NCBI RefSeq assembly: GCF_019430945.1
Contig: NZ_JAHYCB010000002.1
Span: forward strand, 248,001 to 312,000
Source: Neorhizobium populisoli
GTDB lineage: Bacteria > Pseudomonadota > Alphaproteobacteria > Rhizobiales > Rhizobiaceae
Direction: 5' to 3'
Length of the DNA stretch: 64,000 nucleotides
A program made the position numbers and the translations under genes. Of this stretch, positions 35,890-43,722 are shown one piece after another (the first letter of the stretch is position 1; each line of letters starts with the position of its first letter). The notes beneath the pieces are model-generated. The model searched no databases. It was given only the letters and a program-made list of their open reading frames with translations, and was not told the origin of the DNA.

Positions 35890-37938
35890 ATGCCGCTTAC
35901 CAACGATCCCCTCCTGCAGCCGTTTCAACTCAAGCACCTGACGCTGCGAAACCGGTTGATGTCGACCGCCCACGAGCCGGCCTATTCCGAAGACGGCATG
36001 CCGAAGGATCGTTATCGCCTCTACCACTTGGAAAAGGCCAAGGGCGGCATCGCACTGACCATGACGGCAGGCTCTGCCATCGTCTCCATGGACAGCCCGC
36101 CCGCCTTCGGCAACCTGTCGGCCTATAAGGACGAGATCGTGCCCTGGCTGAAACGGCTGGCCGACGACTGTCATGAGCATGGCGCGGCGGTGATGATCCA
36201 GCTCACCCATCTCGGGCGCAGGACTTCCGGTTGGAGCAGGGGCCACTGGCTGCCGGTCTTGGCGCCATCTCCGGTTCGCGAACAGGCCCATCGCGCCTTT
36301 CCGAAAGAAGCGGAAGACTGGGACATCGAGCGCATCGTCGGCGACTATGCCGCGGCCGCCCAGCGCATGCAGGCTGCCGGCTTGGACGGGATCGAGTTCG
36401 AGGCCTACGGGCATTTCATGGATCAGTTCTGGTCGCCGGCCACCAACCGCCGCGAGGACGAATTCGGCGGATCGCTGGAAAACCGCATGCGGTTTTCCAG
36501 TCTGGTGATCGATGCAGTGCGCAAAGCTGTCGGCCCAGACTTCATCGTCGGCATCCGCATGGCGGCGGACGAGGATTGGGAAAAGGGGCTTTCTCGCGAA
36601 GAGGGCGTCGAGATCGCCCGCCGTCTGACCGGTTCCGGCAATATCGACTTTCTCAACATCATCCGCGGCCATATCGATAGCGACGCCGCACTGACCGGCG
36701 TCATCCCGATCCAGGGCATGCGCTCTGCTCCGCATCTGGATTTCGCTGGCGAAGTGCGCGAAGCGACGAAGTTTCCGGTCTTCCACGCCGCCCGGATCGC
36801 CGACGTGGCAACCGCGCGGCACGCGATCGCTGCCGGCCGGCTGGATATGGTCGGCATGACGCGGGCGCATATTGCCGACCCGCATATCGGCCGCAAGATT
36901 CTGGCCGGCGAAGAACATCGCATCCGCCCCTGCGTCGGCGCTACCTATTGCCTCGACCGCATCTATGAAGGCGGGGAGGCGCTCTGTATTCACAATGCGG
37001 CGACCGGCCGCGAGGGGGAAATGCCGCACGACATCGTCAAGGCGGATACGTCTCGAACGGCCGTTGTCGTCGGCGCCGGTCCTGCCGGGCTTGAAGCGGC
37101 ACGTGTGCTTGCCGAGCGCGGCCACCGGGTGACGGTGCTTGAGGCGATGGGAGAGGCGGGCGGGCAGATCAACCTTCTCGTCCGCAATCCGCGCCGCAAG
37201 GAGATGATCGGCATTGTCGACTGGCGGCTTGCCGAACTGGAGCGTCTCGGTGTCGAGATCCGCTACGATACCTATGCCGATGTGGCGGACGTCACGGTTC
37301 TCGATCCCGATCTTGTGGTGATCGCAACCGGCGGCGTGGCGCAGTTTCCGGAGATCGAAAGCGGCGCCGAGTTGCTGACATCGAGCTGGGACATTCTGGC
37401 CGGTGCCGTGCGTCCCGCAGGCCCTGTGCTTCTCTTCGACGACAATGGTGGCCATGCCGGGATGAGCACGGCCGAGCTGATCGCCAATGGCGGAACAGAG
37501 CTGGAGGTCGTTTCTCCGGAACGCTTCTTCGCCCCGGAAATGGGCGGCATGAACCATGTGCCCTATGCGAAAACCTTTGCGGAAAAGAACGTGAAGGTCA
37601 CCATCAACACGCGGCTCAAATCGGTGCGCCGGGATGGCAACGGTCTCGTGGCCGTGCTCGGTTCGGACTATTCGGAGAGTGCCAGCCAAGAGCGCCGGGT
37701 CGCACAGGTCGTGGTGGAACATGGCACCATCGCCAATGCCGATCTCTATGTGGAACTGAAACCCCTGTCGCGAAACCTCGGCGCGGTGGATTACAACGCC
37801 TTGATCAACCGAAAGCCGCCCTTACCGGAGACGCAGCCGGATGCGAAATTCGATCTGATCCGCATCGGCGACGCGGTCGCCGGCCGCAATGTGCACGCGG
37901 CCATCTATGATGCGCTGCGTTATTGTTCGCTTCTGTAG
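35890..37938 (+). CDS. NADH:flavin oxidoreductase of the TMADH / 2,4-dienoyl-CoA reductase type
   Basis: 682 residues. An N-terminal FMN TIM barrel of the old yellow enzyme family (about 1-330; AYGHFMDQFWSPATNRREDEFGGSLENRMRF is the family signature) is fused to a C-terminal FAD/NAD(P) Rossmann domain (VVVGAGPAGLEAARVLAERGHRVTVLE, about 392-418). In this family a [4Fe-4S] cluster lies between them; here Cys348, Cys354 and Cys366 are kept but the second ligand is Ala351 (CVGATYC). Members include trimethylamine and N-methylproline (stachydrine) demethylases; an N-methyl-proline or betaine-type substrate is plausible in rhizobia but not shown. It ends at a strong bidirectional terminator. Confidence 0.85.
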   Translation: MPLTNDPLLQPFQLKHLTLRNRLMSTAHEPAYSEDGMPKDRYRLYHLEKAKGGIALTMTAGSAIVSMDSPPAFGNLSAYKDEIVPWLKRLADDCHEHGAAVMIQLTHLGRRTSGWSRGHWLPVLAPSPVREQAHRAFPKEAEDWDIERIVGDYAAAAQRMQAAGLDGIEFEAYGHFMDQFWSPATNRREDEFGGSLENRMRFSSLVIDAVRKAVGPDFIVGIRMAADEDWEKGLSREEGVEIARRLTGSGNIDFLNIIRGHIDSDAALTGVIPIQGMRSAPHLDFAGEVREATKFPVFHAARIADVATARHAIAAGRLDMVGMTRAHIADPHIGRKILAGEEHRIRPCVGATYCLDRIYEGGEALCIHNAATGREGEMPHDIVKADTSRTAVVVGAGPAGLEAARVLAERGHRVTVLEAMGEAGGQINLLVRNPRRKEMIGIVDWRLAELERLGVEIRYDTYADVADVTVLDPDLVVIATGGVAQFPEIESGAELLTSSWDILAGAVRPAGPVLLFDDNGGHAGMSTAELIANGGTELEVVSPERFFAPEMGGMNHVPYAKTFAEKNVKVTINTRLKSVRRDGNGLVAVLGSDYSESASQERRVAQVVVEHGTIANADLYVELKPLSRNLGAVDYNALINRKPPLPETQPDAKFDLIRIGDAVAGRNVHAAIYDALRYCSLL

Positions 37939-37951
37939 CGAGCACAAACAA

Positions 37952-37980
37952 AAAGAGCGGCACGCGCGGTGCCGCTCTTT
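37952..37980. terminator. Bidirectional intrinsic terminator
   Basis: A perfect 12-bp stem (37952-37963 with 37969-37980, 5-base loop) is A-rich on its left flank and T-rich at its right end. It separates the flavoprotein gene from the convergent PRC-barrel gene. Confidence 0.88.
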
Positions 37981-38029
37981 CTTGAGGTGACGGCGTGTCA
38001 CCCGTTCCAGGCCGTTCAGGCCCGAGCGC

Positions 38030-38635
38030 CTACTTGCTCGGAGCTGCCGGAGCCGTCGACGGGGTAGTGGCGCCGCCCGCAGCAGGGGTCGAGGTCGAAG
38101 ACGTAGTCGTCCGGTCGGTCTCGGCCTGCTTGTCTGCAAGCGTCTTGAATTCCGGGGCAGCCTGAAGCGCCTCGGCAGTTTCGGTTGTGGTCAGCTTGAC
38201 CTCGTTGTTTTCACGGCCGACAGTGATCTTGTCCATCGGCACTGCGACGCTCTTTTCGCCGATGCCGAGGAAGCCGCCGACGCCGATCACGGCTGCGACG
38301 ATACCGCCCTTTTCTTCGAAGATCAGGTCGTTGACGTCACCGATGCTCTTGTTATCGGAATTGTAGACGCCCTTGCCGATATAATCGTTGGCGCTGATCT
38401 GGGTTTCTTCCTGTTCGGTCAGATATGAGCCGGAAGCGGCTGCCATATCGTTGCCGGTAGCCGGAGCGGGCTTCGCGGCGCTATCGGCCGGCTTAGCTGC
38501 CGGATCGGCCGGTGCCATCGGGGCTGCCGGAGCCGGGGATGCCGGGGCGGCGGGCTGGGTCTGGGCGAATGCCGGTGCCATGGCGGTGGATGCCAGGAGA
38601 ACGGCTGCTACCATCGTGCTAAGAGTCTTCTTCAT
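38030..38635 (-). CDS. Periplasmic PRC-barrel domain protein
   Basis: 201 residues. A signal peptide (MKKTLSTMVAAVLLASTAMAPAFAQ, cleavage near AFA-Q24) is followed by a Pro/Ala-rich linker (about 25-65) and a PRC-barrel domain (ISANDYIGKGVYNSDNKSIGDVNDLIFEEKGGIVAAVIGVGGFLGIGEKSVAVPMDKITV, about 80-150), ending in a Thr/Ser/Ala/Pro-rich tail. PRC barrels mediate protein or RNA contacts; this secreted form is frequent in rhizobia without a known role. Good GGAAGG ribosome site upstream. Confidence 0.87.
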   Translation of the reverse strand: MKKTLSTMVAAVLLASTAMAPAFAQTQPAAPASPAPAAPMAPADPAAKPADSAAKPAPATGNDMAAASGSYLTEQEETQISANDYIGKGVYNSDNKSIGDVNDLIFEEKGGIVAAVIGVGGFLGIGEKSVAVPMDKITVGRENNEVKLTTTETAEALQAAPEFKTLADKQAETDRTTTSSTSTPAAGGATTPSTAPAAPSK

Positions 38636-38812
38636 AATCCTAACCTTCCTCTGCTCAAGTCTTTATCGAACGCGCGACTTTTCCGGGCTTTCGGCCTGCG
38701 GTTGTCGCGCCGGTTCGAGAGGAGAATGTCAAGGATAGGCCTTTGGTTCCGGCAAAAATTGCCGAAATTTTAGGCGATTTTGCCGGAACCTTTTGTTATT
38801 TCAGATGTTCGG

Positions 38813-38849
38813 AATGTCTTTTTGCGCGGATCAATGTCTTTTTGCGCGG
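38813..38849. repeat. Short tandem duplication at the 3' end of the SMP-30 gene
   Basis: The 17-mer AATGTCTTTTTGCGCGG occurs at 38813-38829 and again at 38833-38849, period 20, ending one base before the SMP-30 stop codon. Both copies lie between the SMP-30 stop and the PRC-barrel promoter. It may be a recent slippage event or a paired binding site. Confidence 0.7.
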
Positions 38850-38850
38850 G

Positions 38851-39732
38851 TTAAAGAATGTAAGCCGGTTCTGGTTCTGCAATCACCGGTACCGCGATCT
38901 CGAACAGGCCTCCAGCTTGCGGATCGGCCTTGCGCGCCGCTTCATCCAGCCCTTCCCATGACGAGGTGACCGCCATTCTGCCTTCGCCGATAACGGCCGG
39001 GCAGGTGGTGCGGCGAGCCGGAATATTGTAGCGCGCCAGGTGCACGCCTTCCTTCGAATAGTGGTCGACCGCGCCGGCGCCCCAGCGGGCGTTCCAGATC
39101 GTGCCGTCCGCGGCGCAGATCGATCCATCTATGCCGCCCGGCTTGCCGTTCTCGTCAACGAATACCTTGGCCTCACCATTGGGAAGCCCCGTTTCCGGAT
39201 CGAGCGGTACCCGCATCATCAGGTTGACGCGAGTATCGACATAATAGCCGGTCGCTCCGTCGGGCGAGAAGCAGATCGAGTTCGGAATGCTGATACGATC
39301 GAAAAGCTTCGTCACGACACCCTGCCGCACGTGATAGATGGCGCCGGCGCCGTCCTCGGCCTTTTTGCCCATCGTGCCGATCCACAGGCTGCCCGACGGG
39401 TGAACACGCCCGTCATTGGAGCGATTGCCGGGTTTATCCGCCTCGAGTTCGACATAGGGTGTCAGCTCGTTGTTGGCGCGATTGCGGATGAAGAGGCCCT
39501 TGTCGCTGGCGATCAGCTGGCGCTCTGCATCGATCGCCGCCACGACGCTGCCCATGAAGGGCAGGCGATGGACGATCTCGCGGCCGGTCGGGAGATGGAG
39601 TTCATGCAAGGCCTTGCCCAGAATGTCGAACCACCACAGCGTCGAGGTTTCCGCTTCGAAGGACGGACCTTCCCCCAATTCGCAATAGGACGAGGAGAGG
39701 ACGGAACCTTCGAATTCATAGGTGGTCGGCAT
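38851..39732 (-). CDS. SMP-30/gluconolactonase/LRE family protein
   Basis: 293 residues, a six-bladed beta-propeller lactonase. Landmarks: CELGEGPSFEAETSTLWWFDILG (metal ligand Glu in LGEGP), NRSNDGRVHPSGSLWIGTMG (NDGxxxPxGxxWxGTM, about 105-125), IPNSICFSPDGATGYYVDT and KPGGIDGSICAADGTIWNARWG (DG metal site). These place it with aldonolactonases (gluconolactonase, arabinonolactonase) of sugar oxidation pathways; substrate undetermined. The ATG at 39732 has GGAG upstream; the frame continues 39 codons further without similarity. Confidence 0.9.
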   Translation of the reverse strand: MPTTYEFEGSVLSSSYCELGEGPSFEAETSTLWWFDILGKALHELHLPTGREIVHRLPFMGSVVAAIDAERQLIASDKGLFIRNRANNELTPYVELEADKPGNRSNDGRVHPSGSLWIGTMGKKAEDGAGAIYHVRQGVVTKLFDRISIPNSICFSPDGATGYYVDTRVNLMMRVPLDPETGLPNGEAKVFVDENGKPGGIDGSICAADGTIWNARWGAGAVDHYSKEGVHLARYNIPARRTTCPAVIGEGRMAVTSSWEGLDEAARKADPQAGGLFEIAVPVIAEPEPAYIL

Positions 39733-40128
39733 GCGATATCTCCATTCGATATGTCGGGATATGTCGGTTTTGAAATCACTAGCACCATCCGGCGTGTTGC
39801 CAAACTGCATCCCTAATTGATTTGATCCCCAACAATTATCCACTGACAACGAATCGCAAAGCGTGCGACAACAATCTGGCAGGTTGCCGCATATTGAAAT
39901 TGATAATAGTCAAGAATTTGAGATAATTCTAAAATTCAAGATAGATGTTGAGATAGGTAAACACTCCTTGCGGGATGATTTTTCGGATATATGCTCAGAT
40001 ACGGGCGGTGAGGCGGAGATTCTTTTCGGCTGGTCGCGGGAGGCTTTTGCCGCCCGGGGCCGGCTCTCTAGCTGTGTTGCAAAGGCCAGTGAGCGCTCGA
40101 ATCTGGCAAGCGAGCAAAGAAACACGTG
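39733..40128. other. AT-richer intergenic region between SMP-30 and luxR genes
   Basis: 396 bases, divergent promoters presumed. Part of it (39890-39960) is notably AT-rich and holds repeats of TTGAGATA (39919-39926 and 39949-39956) and an AGAAT/ATTCT pair. GCTGTGTTGCA at 40072-40082 resembles motifs seen twice downstream of luxR. No gene is supported. Confidence 0.5.
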
Positions 40129-40860
40129 ATGTCAAATATCGAGAGAGCCGCCGACCACCGCAACTTTGATGGAAATGTCGAGGAGATCGCTGGCTTAAAG
40201 ACGCAGTTTGACGTCTTTCGCTTCATGAAGCGCATAACCGAGCAATATGGTTGCCGCGTCTTTTTGGTGATGACTTTGCCGGCAGCGACGTCGCTGGATC
40301 TTTCCAGCAACAGCGTCATCACCAACTGGCCTGCCGAGATGATGGCGCATTTCGACCGCGAAGGGCTGATGCACACCAGTCCGGTCATTCGCCGGCTGCG
40401 CAATTCCACCCTGCCTTTCACCGTCGATCTGGAAAACGTCAGTGCCGATCGCCGCGGCCCGCTGGTTCGCGGCATTTTCGGCCGGTTCGGCATCGTCCGC
40501 GGCGCCTACTTCCCGGTGCATGACATGACCGGCAACCGGGGTGCGGTTTCCTTCGCCGGCGATCAGGTGACCTTCAACCCTCAGCAGATGATGGAACTGA
40601 TGTATGTCGCGGTTCACGTCTTCGAGCGGCTGGCGGAAATCCGCAATCTCGACGTCAGGCCGACCGACACGCTGACCGACCGCGAGATCGACTGTTTGAA
40701 CTGGACCGCCGCCGGCAAGACCAGTGCCGAGATCGCCGATATTCTCGGCCTCTCCGAACACACGGTGAATCACTATCTGAACCGCGCCGCCAAGAAGCTG
40801 GATACCGTCAACCGCACCCAGGCGGTGGCAAAAGCGCTGCGCGTCGGCTTGATCAAATAG
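40129..40860 (+). CDS. LuxR-family regulator (LuxR solo)
   Basis: 243 residues. An N-terminal autoinducer-binding-like domain (about 20-165) precedes a C-terminal LuxR-type helix-turn-helix (LTDREIDCLNWTAAGKTSAEIADILGLSEHTVNHYLNRAAKKL, about 183-226). The ligand-binding domain is divergent: I do not see the full set of conserved Trp/Tyr/Asp residues for acyl-homoserine lactone binding (a W-x-x-x-Y pair is absent). No luxI gene is in the window. ATG at 40129, with GTG at 40126 possible. Downstream lie tandem inverted repeats and an sRNA-like locus. Confidence 0.87.
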   Translation: MSNIERAADHRNFDGNVEEIAGLKTQFDVFRFMKRITEQYGCRVFLVMTLPAATSLDLSSNSVITNWPAEMMAHFDREGLMHTSPVIRRLRNSTLPFTVDLENVSADRRGPLVRGIFGRFGIVRGAYFPVHDMTGNRGAVSFAGDQVTFNPQQMMELMYVAVHVFERLAEIRNLDVRPTDTLTDREIDCLNWTAAGKTSAEIADILGLSEHTVNHYLNRAAKKLDTVNRTQAVAKALRVGLIK

Positions 40861-40867
40861 TAAAATC

Positions 40868-40883
40868 TGTGCTGCGTTGCACA
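40868..40883. promoter_or_regulatory. Inverted repeat TGTGC-N6-GCACA (upstream activator/repressor site)
   Basis: TGTGC (40868-40872) and GCACA (40879-40883) form a perfect repeat that also reads TGT-N10-ACA. Its core GCTGCGTTGCA recurs at 40942. It lies 128-143 bases before the sigma-54-type promoter at 41011, a distance typical of enhancer-binding protein sites. Confidence 0.5.
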
Positions 40884-40941
40884 TAAAATCATCGCCGCTT
40901 GCGTCTTAATCGCCACCGGAAATGCCGCCAATTAAGGCTTT

Positions 40942-40954
40942 GCTGCGTTGCAGC
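40942..40954. promoter_or_regulatory. Inverted repeat GCTGC-GTT-GCAGC, PhaR/AniA-like site
   Basis: A perfect repeat of the CTGC-N3-GCAG form, as described for the polyhydroxybutyrate regulator PhaR/AniA. It shares the 12-mer TGCTGCGTTGCA with the copy at 40870-40881, 71 bases away, and lies 57 bases before the -24 box at 41011. Confidence 0.55.
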
Positions 40955-41010
40955 GAGAAATCACGACCGAAGTGGTTGAAAAGCCTCAACAAAGGAAGCA
41001 TCTTCCCGTC

Positions 41011-41027
41011 TGGCATAAATCATGCTT
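41011..41027 (+). promoter_or_regulatory. Sigma-54 (-24/-12) type promoter
   Basis: TGGCATAAATCATGCTT has the invariant GG (41012-41013) and GC (41024-41025) dinucleotides separated by exactly 10 bases, with TGGCA and TGC in consensus positions. Expected transcription start is around 41036-41038. Tandem inverted repeats lie upstream and an intrinsic terminator about 100 bases downstream. Confidence 0.65.
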
Positions 41028-41036
41028 CTGTAGGAA

Positions 41037-41139
41037 CAGGTCCAGAGGGGACTGCAAGCGCCCCAAGAGGCGTGACAAGAAAAGCCGCCGTCTCGATCAG
41101 TGCGCCATATGGCAGCCGATCGGGCGGCGGTTTTCTTTT
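41037..41139 (+). ncRNA. Candidate sigma-54-dependent small RNA (MmgR-like locus)
   Basis: About 103 nt between the predicted start of the -24/-12 promoter and the T tract of an intrinsic terminator, with no ORF that has a ribosome site. Predicted structure: a first hairpin with GGGG (41047-41050) and CCCC (41061-41064), an unpaired AGAGG-containing stretch, then the long terminator hairpin. The combination of sigma-54 promoter plus CTGC-N3-GCAG sites agrees with what I recall of mmgR in Sinorhizobium meliloti (activated by NtrC, repressed by AniA), so MmgR (Rfam mmgR/suhB) is the first identity to test. It may otherwise be the attenuated leader of mrp, which starts 102 bases later. Confidence 0.55.
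41079..41139 (+). terminator. Strong intrinsic terminator with a long stem
   Basis: Pairing: GAAAA (41079-41083) with TTTTC (41131-41135), CCGCCG (41085-41090) with CGGCGG (41125-41130), CGATC (41094-41098) with GATCG (41118-41122), and the inner palindrome GCCATATGGC (41104-41113). The tail is TTTTCTTTT (41131-41139). It lies 219 bases after the luxR stop and 102 before mrp, so it most likely ends an independent short transcript. Confidence 0.82.
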
Positions 41140-41241
41140 CTGCGGTGTTCTGGCGCCTTGCTCAGGCCGAGTGCGAACTCCTATATATCGCCAGGCGCCG
41201 CCAACCTGTGTGGCCAAATCGAAATCGGGAGTTTTGGGATT

Positions 41242-42426
41242 ATGGCCGACGTGACGAAGCAGGACGTTCTGGCAGTGCTCGCAAAGGTGCGCGGGCCTGA
41301 CCTCGAGGGCGACATCGTTTCGCGCAACATGGTCTCCGACGTCTTCATTTCCGACAGCAAGGTCTATTTCTCGATCACCGTCCCGGCAGACAGGGCGCAG
41401 GAGCTGGAGCCGCTACGCGTCGCCGCCGAGCGCACGGTCAAGGCCATGCCCGGCGTCAAGGGCGCGCTCGTCACCCTGACGGCCGACCGCAAGGCCGGCT
41501 CCGCTCCTGCACCGCGTCCGCAGCCGGCTGCTGCGCAGGGACATTCTCATGGGCATGATCACCACGGTCACTCCCATTCACACTCTCACGCTCCTGCCGC
41601 CGGCCAGCAACAACCGCGCGCGAAATCCGGCGTGCCGGGCGTCGGCGCCATCATCGCCGTCGCGTCCGGCAAGGGTGGCGTCGGCAAATCGACCACCGCC
41701 GTCAATCTGGCGCTTGGTCTTCAGGCAAACGGCCTGAAGGTCGGCCTGCTCGATGCCGATATCTACGGCCCCTCCGTGCCGCGACTGATGAAGATCACCG
41801 GTCGGCCGCAGCAGATCGAGAACCGCTTCATCAAGCCGATGGAGAATTATGGCCTCAAAGCCATGTCGATGGGTTTCCTCGTCGATGAGGAAACAGCGAT
41901 GATCTGGCGTGGCCCGATGGTCCAGTCGGCGCTGCTGCAGATGCTGCGCGAAGTCGCCTGGGGCGATCTCGACGTTCTCGTCGTCGACATGCCACCAGGC
42001 ACCGGCGACGTGCAGCTCACCATGGCGCAGCAGGTGCCGCTCGCCGGCGCCGTCATCGTCTCCACCCCGCAGGATCTGGCGCTGCTTGATGCCCGCAAGG
42101 GGATCGCGATGTTCCGCAAGGTCGAGGTGCCGCTGCTCGGCATCATCGAGAACATGAGCTATTTCCTCGCGCCCGACACCGGCAAGCGTTACGACATCTT
42201 CGGCCACGGCGGCGCCCGCGGCGAGGCTGAACGCATCGGCGTACCATTCCTCGGCGAAGTGCCGCTGACGATCGACATCCGCGAGCGTTCCGACGCCGGC
42301 ACGCCTGTCGTCGCCTCCGATCCGGATGGCGCTTCGGCGAAAATCTATCGCGACATTGCCGCCAAGGTCTGGGCGGAACTCGGCGGGCGCACCCCGCGCG
42401 AGGCCCCGGCGATCGTCTTCGAATAG
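41242..42426 (+). CDS. mrp: Mrp/NBP35-family iron-sulfur cluster carrier ATPase (ApbC)
   Basis: 394 residues. It carries and delivers [4Fe-4S] clusters to apoproteins. An N-terminal MIP18/DUF59 domain (about 5-82) is joined by an unusual His-rich linker (9 His between residues 101 and 116) to the deviant Walker A P-loop ATPase domain (VASGKGGVGKSTT, 140-152). LDADIYGPSVP and VDMPPGTGDVQL are family signatures. Mrp proteins usually hold a CxxC for cluster binding near the C-terminus; none is visible in this protein. ATG at 41242 is chosen because homology begins there; the frame is open upstream through the sRNA locus. Confidence 0.92.
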   Translation: MADVTKQDVLAVLAKVRGPDLEGDIVSRNMVSDVFISDSKVYFSITVPADRAQELEPLRVAAERTVKAMPGVKGALVTLTADRKAGSAPAPRPQPAAAQGHSHGHDHHGHSHSHSHAPAAGQQQPRAKSGVPGVGAIIAVASGKGGVGKSTTAVNLALGLQANGLKVGLLDADIYGPSVPRLMKITGRPQQIENRFIKPMENYGLKAMSMGFLVDEETAMIWRGPMVQSALLQMLREVAWGDLDVLVVDMPPGTGDVQLTMAQQVPLAGAVIVSTPQDLALLDARKGIAMFRKVEVPLLGIIENMSYFLAPDTGKRYDIFGHGGARGEAERIGVPFLGEVPLTIDIRERSDAGTPVVASDPDGASAKIYRDIAAKVWAELGGRTPREAPAIVFE

Positions 42427-42737
42427 GAATTATCGAGGCCGCTATAAAAAGACTGGTTCTGCGGGTCTTCGACTTCCGTCGCGGGCACCGCTGGCCGGTA
42501 AATTCGCCAAGCCTTTGATCTGGGTCGCGAATCGGTCTGCCGAGCGAGAGGTCTTGAACATCTCCCTCGCAAGGTCCATGGTGCAGCGCCACGAGCGAGA
42601 TAAAGGCACCACTTGATTTTGACTATGGCACTCTTTATAGGCGCGTCCCGCCGGAGCCTTGCTGGTGGTTCCGACCGATTGGAACCAGCAAGCCCGCTTT
42701 TCAATTTAGGCCGATATTTCTCGGCCGGAGATCACGA
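42427..42737. other. Intergenic region between mrp and corA
   Basis: 311 bases with no supported gene. Near its end is an imperfect long hairpin (42658-42692), with a T-rich tail starting at 42697. Promoter for corA is presumed here (TTGATT at 42613 and TTTATAG near 42634 are possible boxes, with 15-bp spacing). I recognise no known riboswitch. Confidence 0.45.
42658..42692 (+). promoter_or_regulatory. Hairpin in the corA leader
   Basis: CTTGCT (42658-42663) pairs with AGCAAG (42687-42692), and GGTTCC (42667-42672) with GGAACC (42681-42686), leaving a 3-base bulge and an 8-base loop. A weak T tract (CTTTT) follows. It lies 45 bases before the corA start; a Mg2+- or translation-linked attenuator is possible but unproven. 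Confidence 0.4.
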
Positions 42738-43709
42738 TTGATCAATGCCTATTGCGCCAATGGCTCGATGAAGACGCTTGCGCCGGCTGAGGCGCAGCGC
42801 GAGCTTTCCGACGATATCGTCTGGATTGATCTCGTCGAACCGACGATCGAAGAAGATCGTTATATGGAAGGCCTGCTCGGCATCCAGGTGCCGACCCGCG
42901 ACGACCTGAAGGATATCGAACCGTCGAGCCGTCTCTATATCGAGAAGGATTCGGTGTTCATGACCGCCTCTCTGGTCTGGCGCGCCGACGGCAGCGATCC
43001 GCAACTGACCGATGTCGCCTTCATCTTGACCGGCAACCGGCTGGTCACCGTCCGTTATGCCGATCCGAAAAGCTTCCAGCTGTTCATCGCAGCCCTCGGC
43101 CGCATTCCGGAAGGAAGCCGTGACGGCACGACGCTTCTGGCACGGCTGCTGGAGACGATCGCCGACCGCACAGCCGAGATCATCGAGCACACGGTCGATC
43201 ATATCGACGCGCTGTCCACCGATATCTTCCGCGAGCGTGGCAGGCGCCGCCCCCCGCTTTATCTGGAAAGCAAGCTTGCCAAGATCGCCGAATATCACCG
43301 GCTGGTCGCCAAGGTACGCGACAGCCTCGGCTCGCTGTCCCGCCTCCTGACCTTCCTGATGAACGTGCCGCTCATCCACAAGGAAAAGTCGGATGGCAGC
43401 CTCTGCGCTACGATCGCCCATGACGTGGAAACGCTTTCGGAACATGCAGGCTTCGTCGCCGGCAATATCGCCTTCCTGCTGGATGCTTCGCTCGGCCTGA
43501 TCAGTGTCGAGCAGAACGCCATCATCAAGATCTTCTCGATCGCCTCCGTGGTCTTCCTGCCGCCAACACTTGTCGCCTCCATCTCCGGCATGAACTTTCA
43601 CTTCATGCCGGAGTTGGATTGGCACTTCGGATATCCCCTTGCGATCATCGGAATGGTTACATCCGCGATCGTTCCCTTCTTCGTTTTCCGCTGGAAAGGC
43701 TGGCTCTGA
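42738..43709 (+). CDS. corA: Magnesium/cobalt transporter CorA
   Basis: 323 residues, full CorA length. It forms a pentameric Mg2+ channel in the inner membrane. The long N-terminal cytosolic domain is followed by two C-terminal membrane helices with the signature GMNFHFMPE (GMN, about residues 288-290), then a basic tail FRWKGWL. Start is TTG at 42738, preceded by GGAG at 8 bases; the next Met is at codon 11. kup begins 13 bases after the stop on the same strand, so the two cation transporters form an operon. Confidence 0.95.
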   Translation: MINAYCANGSMKTLAPAEAQRELSDDIVWIDLVEPTIEEDRYMEGLLGIQVPTRDDLKDIEPSSRLYIEKDSVFMTASLVWRADGSDPQLTDVAFILTGNRLVTVRYADPKSFQLFIAALGRIPEGSRDGTTLLARLLETIADRTAEIIEHTVDHIDALSTDIFRERGRRRPPLYLESKLAKIAEYHRLVAKVRDSLGSLSRLLTFLMNVPLIHKEKSDGSLCATIAHDVETLSEHAGFVAGNIAFLLDASLGLISVEQNAIIKIFSIASVVFLPPTLVASISGMNFHFMPELDWHFGYPLAIIGMVTSAIVPFFVFRWKGWL

Positions 43710-43722
43710 CGCCAGACACCCC

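Noticed and set aside
35716..37722. 668-codon open frame opposite the TMADH-type gene
   Set aside because: Shadow frame: no domain, composition typical of antisense GC-rich coding.
40868..40883. NifA upstream activator (TGT-N10-ACA) reading of the inverted repeat
   Set aside because: The spacing fits, but no nif gene is in the window and the shared TGCTGCGTTGCA core with the second repeat points to a PhaR/AniA-type or other common site instead.
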